Position numbers and translations under genes: made by a program. Under the pieces are notes generated by a model. It was not told where the DNA came from. It was given only the letters and a program-made list of their open reading frames with translations, and searched no databases. A stretch of DNA of 5,516 nucleotides from Cryomorphaceae bacterium (lineage in GTDB: Bacteria > Bacteroidota > Bacteroidia > Flavobacteriales > Schleiferiaceae): contig JAIUMB010000143.1 of NCBI GenBank assembly GCA_022565745.1, positions 1-5,516 on the forward strand. The letters run 5' to 3'. Positions 4,909 through 5,516 of this stretch are shown here, piece after piece (the first letter of the stretch is position 1; every line of letters begins with the position of its first letter).

Positions 4909-5516
4909 GTGAAATTTTTACTTGTTTACCTATTTATAACAGCTCCCTTCTTTGCCATTGGACAAAGAACGGTGATGATGTATAGTCATGACACCCTGCC
5001 TTTTCAATATGGCGACCATCCTTCCGTAAATTCGTTAAAAATTGAGGATGTGCCAGATTCTACGGTCACCATCATCGTGGATATCAAAGGGCTATTGGTG
5101 GTCAAAACCCTCCCCTTTGGTCAAAAAAACCTAGTTTACGAATTAAGACCCGGCAACAGAGGTCAAATGGGACTATGGTACAGAGGCGACAAGGCTAAAA
5201 TGGCTGAGTTGACTGTTTCATTCATTAAAACTGAGCGGCCTTTAATGGCATCAATACCTAAGCAAAATGATCATACTTACAATCAAGAAGATTCAGTTTT
5301 CACCTCTGATGTATTCACGACAAACGAAGAGACGGCAATAGCAGACACCTTTGATTTATCGAGTGAAATCGTTTCCATTAACGATACTATTGATGAAGAT
5401 ACTGAAAAAGAACCGTCAATTGCTGAGACAAAAATAGCTGTAGACACCCTGCCCTCTCATTCTACTAATGTAGCGATTGAATATAATGATATAGATGTAT
5501 GGACGGCGTTAAATGA
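4909..5516 (+). CDS. Exported protein with beta-rich N-terminal domain and acidic linker (C-terminus outside window), possibly DUF4476 type
   Basis: The frame is open from GTG 4909 to the right edge, 202 codons. Residues 1-18 (MKFLLVYLFITAPFFAIG) are a signal peptide, so the protein is exported to the periplasm or beyond; no lipobox cysteine is seen. Residues 20-110 look like a compact beta domain, with VNSLKIEDVPDSTVTIIVDI and then LVYELRPGNRGQMGLWYRG. This order resembles the N-terminal part of Bacteroidota DUF4476 proteins as I recall them, but the DUF4476 domain itself would lie outside the window. Residues about 118-200 are rich in Asp, Glu, Ser and Thr, like a flexible surface linker. 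The GTG start is preferred because no ATG or other good start occurs between it and the in-frame stop at 4864-4866, and later ATGs (from 4975) would lose the signal peptide. Function is unknown. Confidence 0.75.
   Translation, partial: MKFLLVYLFITAPFFAIGQRTVMMYSHDTLPFQYGDHPSVNSLKIEDVPDSTVTIIVDIKGLLVVKTLPFGQKNLVYELRPGNRGQMGLWYRGDKAKMAELTVSFIKTERPLMASIPKQNDHTYNQEDSVFTSDVFTTNEETAIADTFDLSSEIVSINDTIDEDTEKEPSIAETKIAVDTLPSHSTNVAIEYNDIDVWTALN

Noticed and set aside
1..5516. Search for a mobile element, CRISPR array, tRNA/rRNA, retron-like or defence system
   Set aside because: No direct-repeat array, transposase, reverse transcriptase, nuclease or toxin motif, and no tRNA-like cloverleaf was recognised. 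The Sir2 domain is a stand-alone metabolic sirtuin, not a SIR2-containing antiphage effector, since it has no fused or adjacent sensor domain.

Overview
The window looks like chromosomal DNA from a Bacteroidota bacterium, most likely of the Flavobacteriia or a relative. Four things point there. The left gene encodes a secreted protein whose mature N-terminus (THNRAGEITY...) is typical of the large 'gliding motility-associated C-terminal domain' / type IX secretion (T9SS) proteins. The DNA is AT-rich. Most starts lack a good Shine-Dalgarno sequence. One promoter fits the Bacteroidota TTTG-N19-TAnnTTTG form. I cannot name a genus from sequence alone.

Layout, left to right. (1) 1-1955, minus strand: the first 651 residues of a large exported multidomain adhesin-like protein with a signal peptide, Ig/cadherin-like modules and fibronectin III-like modules; its C-terminus lies beyond the left edge. 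(2) 1956-2159: a divergent intergenic region with a 7-bp inverted repeat. (3) 2160-2462, plus strand: a 100-residue membrane protein with three predicted helices. (4) 2463-2586: a convergent 3' region with small inverted repeats, probably the transcription end for both sides. (5) 2587-3267, minus strand: a class III (SIRT5/CobB-like) NAD-dependent protein deacylase without the usual zinc cysteines. (6) 3268-3449: an AT-rich gap holding a possible 37-residue ORF. (7) 3450-4793, minus strand: a saccharopine dehydrogenase-family enzyme with a good Bacteroidota promoter just upstream. (8) 4794-4908: a divergent promoter region. (9) 4909-5516, plus strand: the N-terminal part of an exported protein with an acidic linker, cut by the right edge and possibly of the DUF4476 type.

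The saccharopine dehydrogenase, the possible small ORF and the sirtuin share a strand and may be partly co-transcribed, but the 182-bp gap allows separate transcription. Both enzymes use nicotinamide cofactors and lysine chemistry (free lysine/saccharopine versus acyl-lysine in proteins); a functional link is only inference. The two exported proteins at the edges are not obviously related to the central enzymes. I see no tRNA, rRNA, CRISPR array, insertion sequence or phage gene. Most of the window is ordinary Bacteroidota housekeeping and surface-protein content. The points most worth a second look are the zinc-ligand-free sirtuin, the hidden small ORF, the promoter elements placed almost on top of GTG starts, and the mutually exclusive hairpins in the convergent region.
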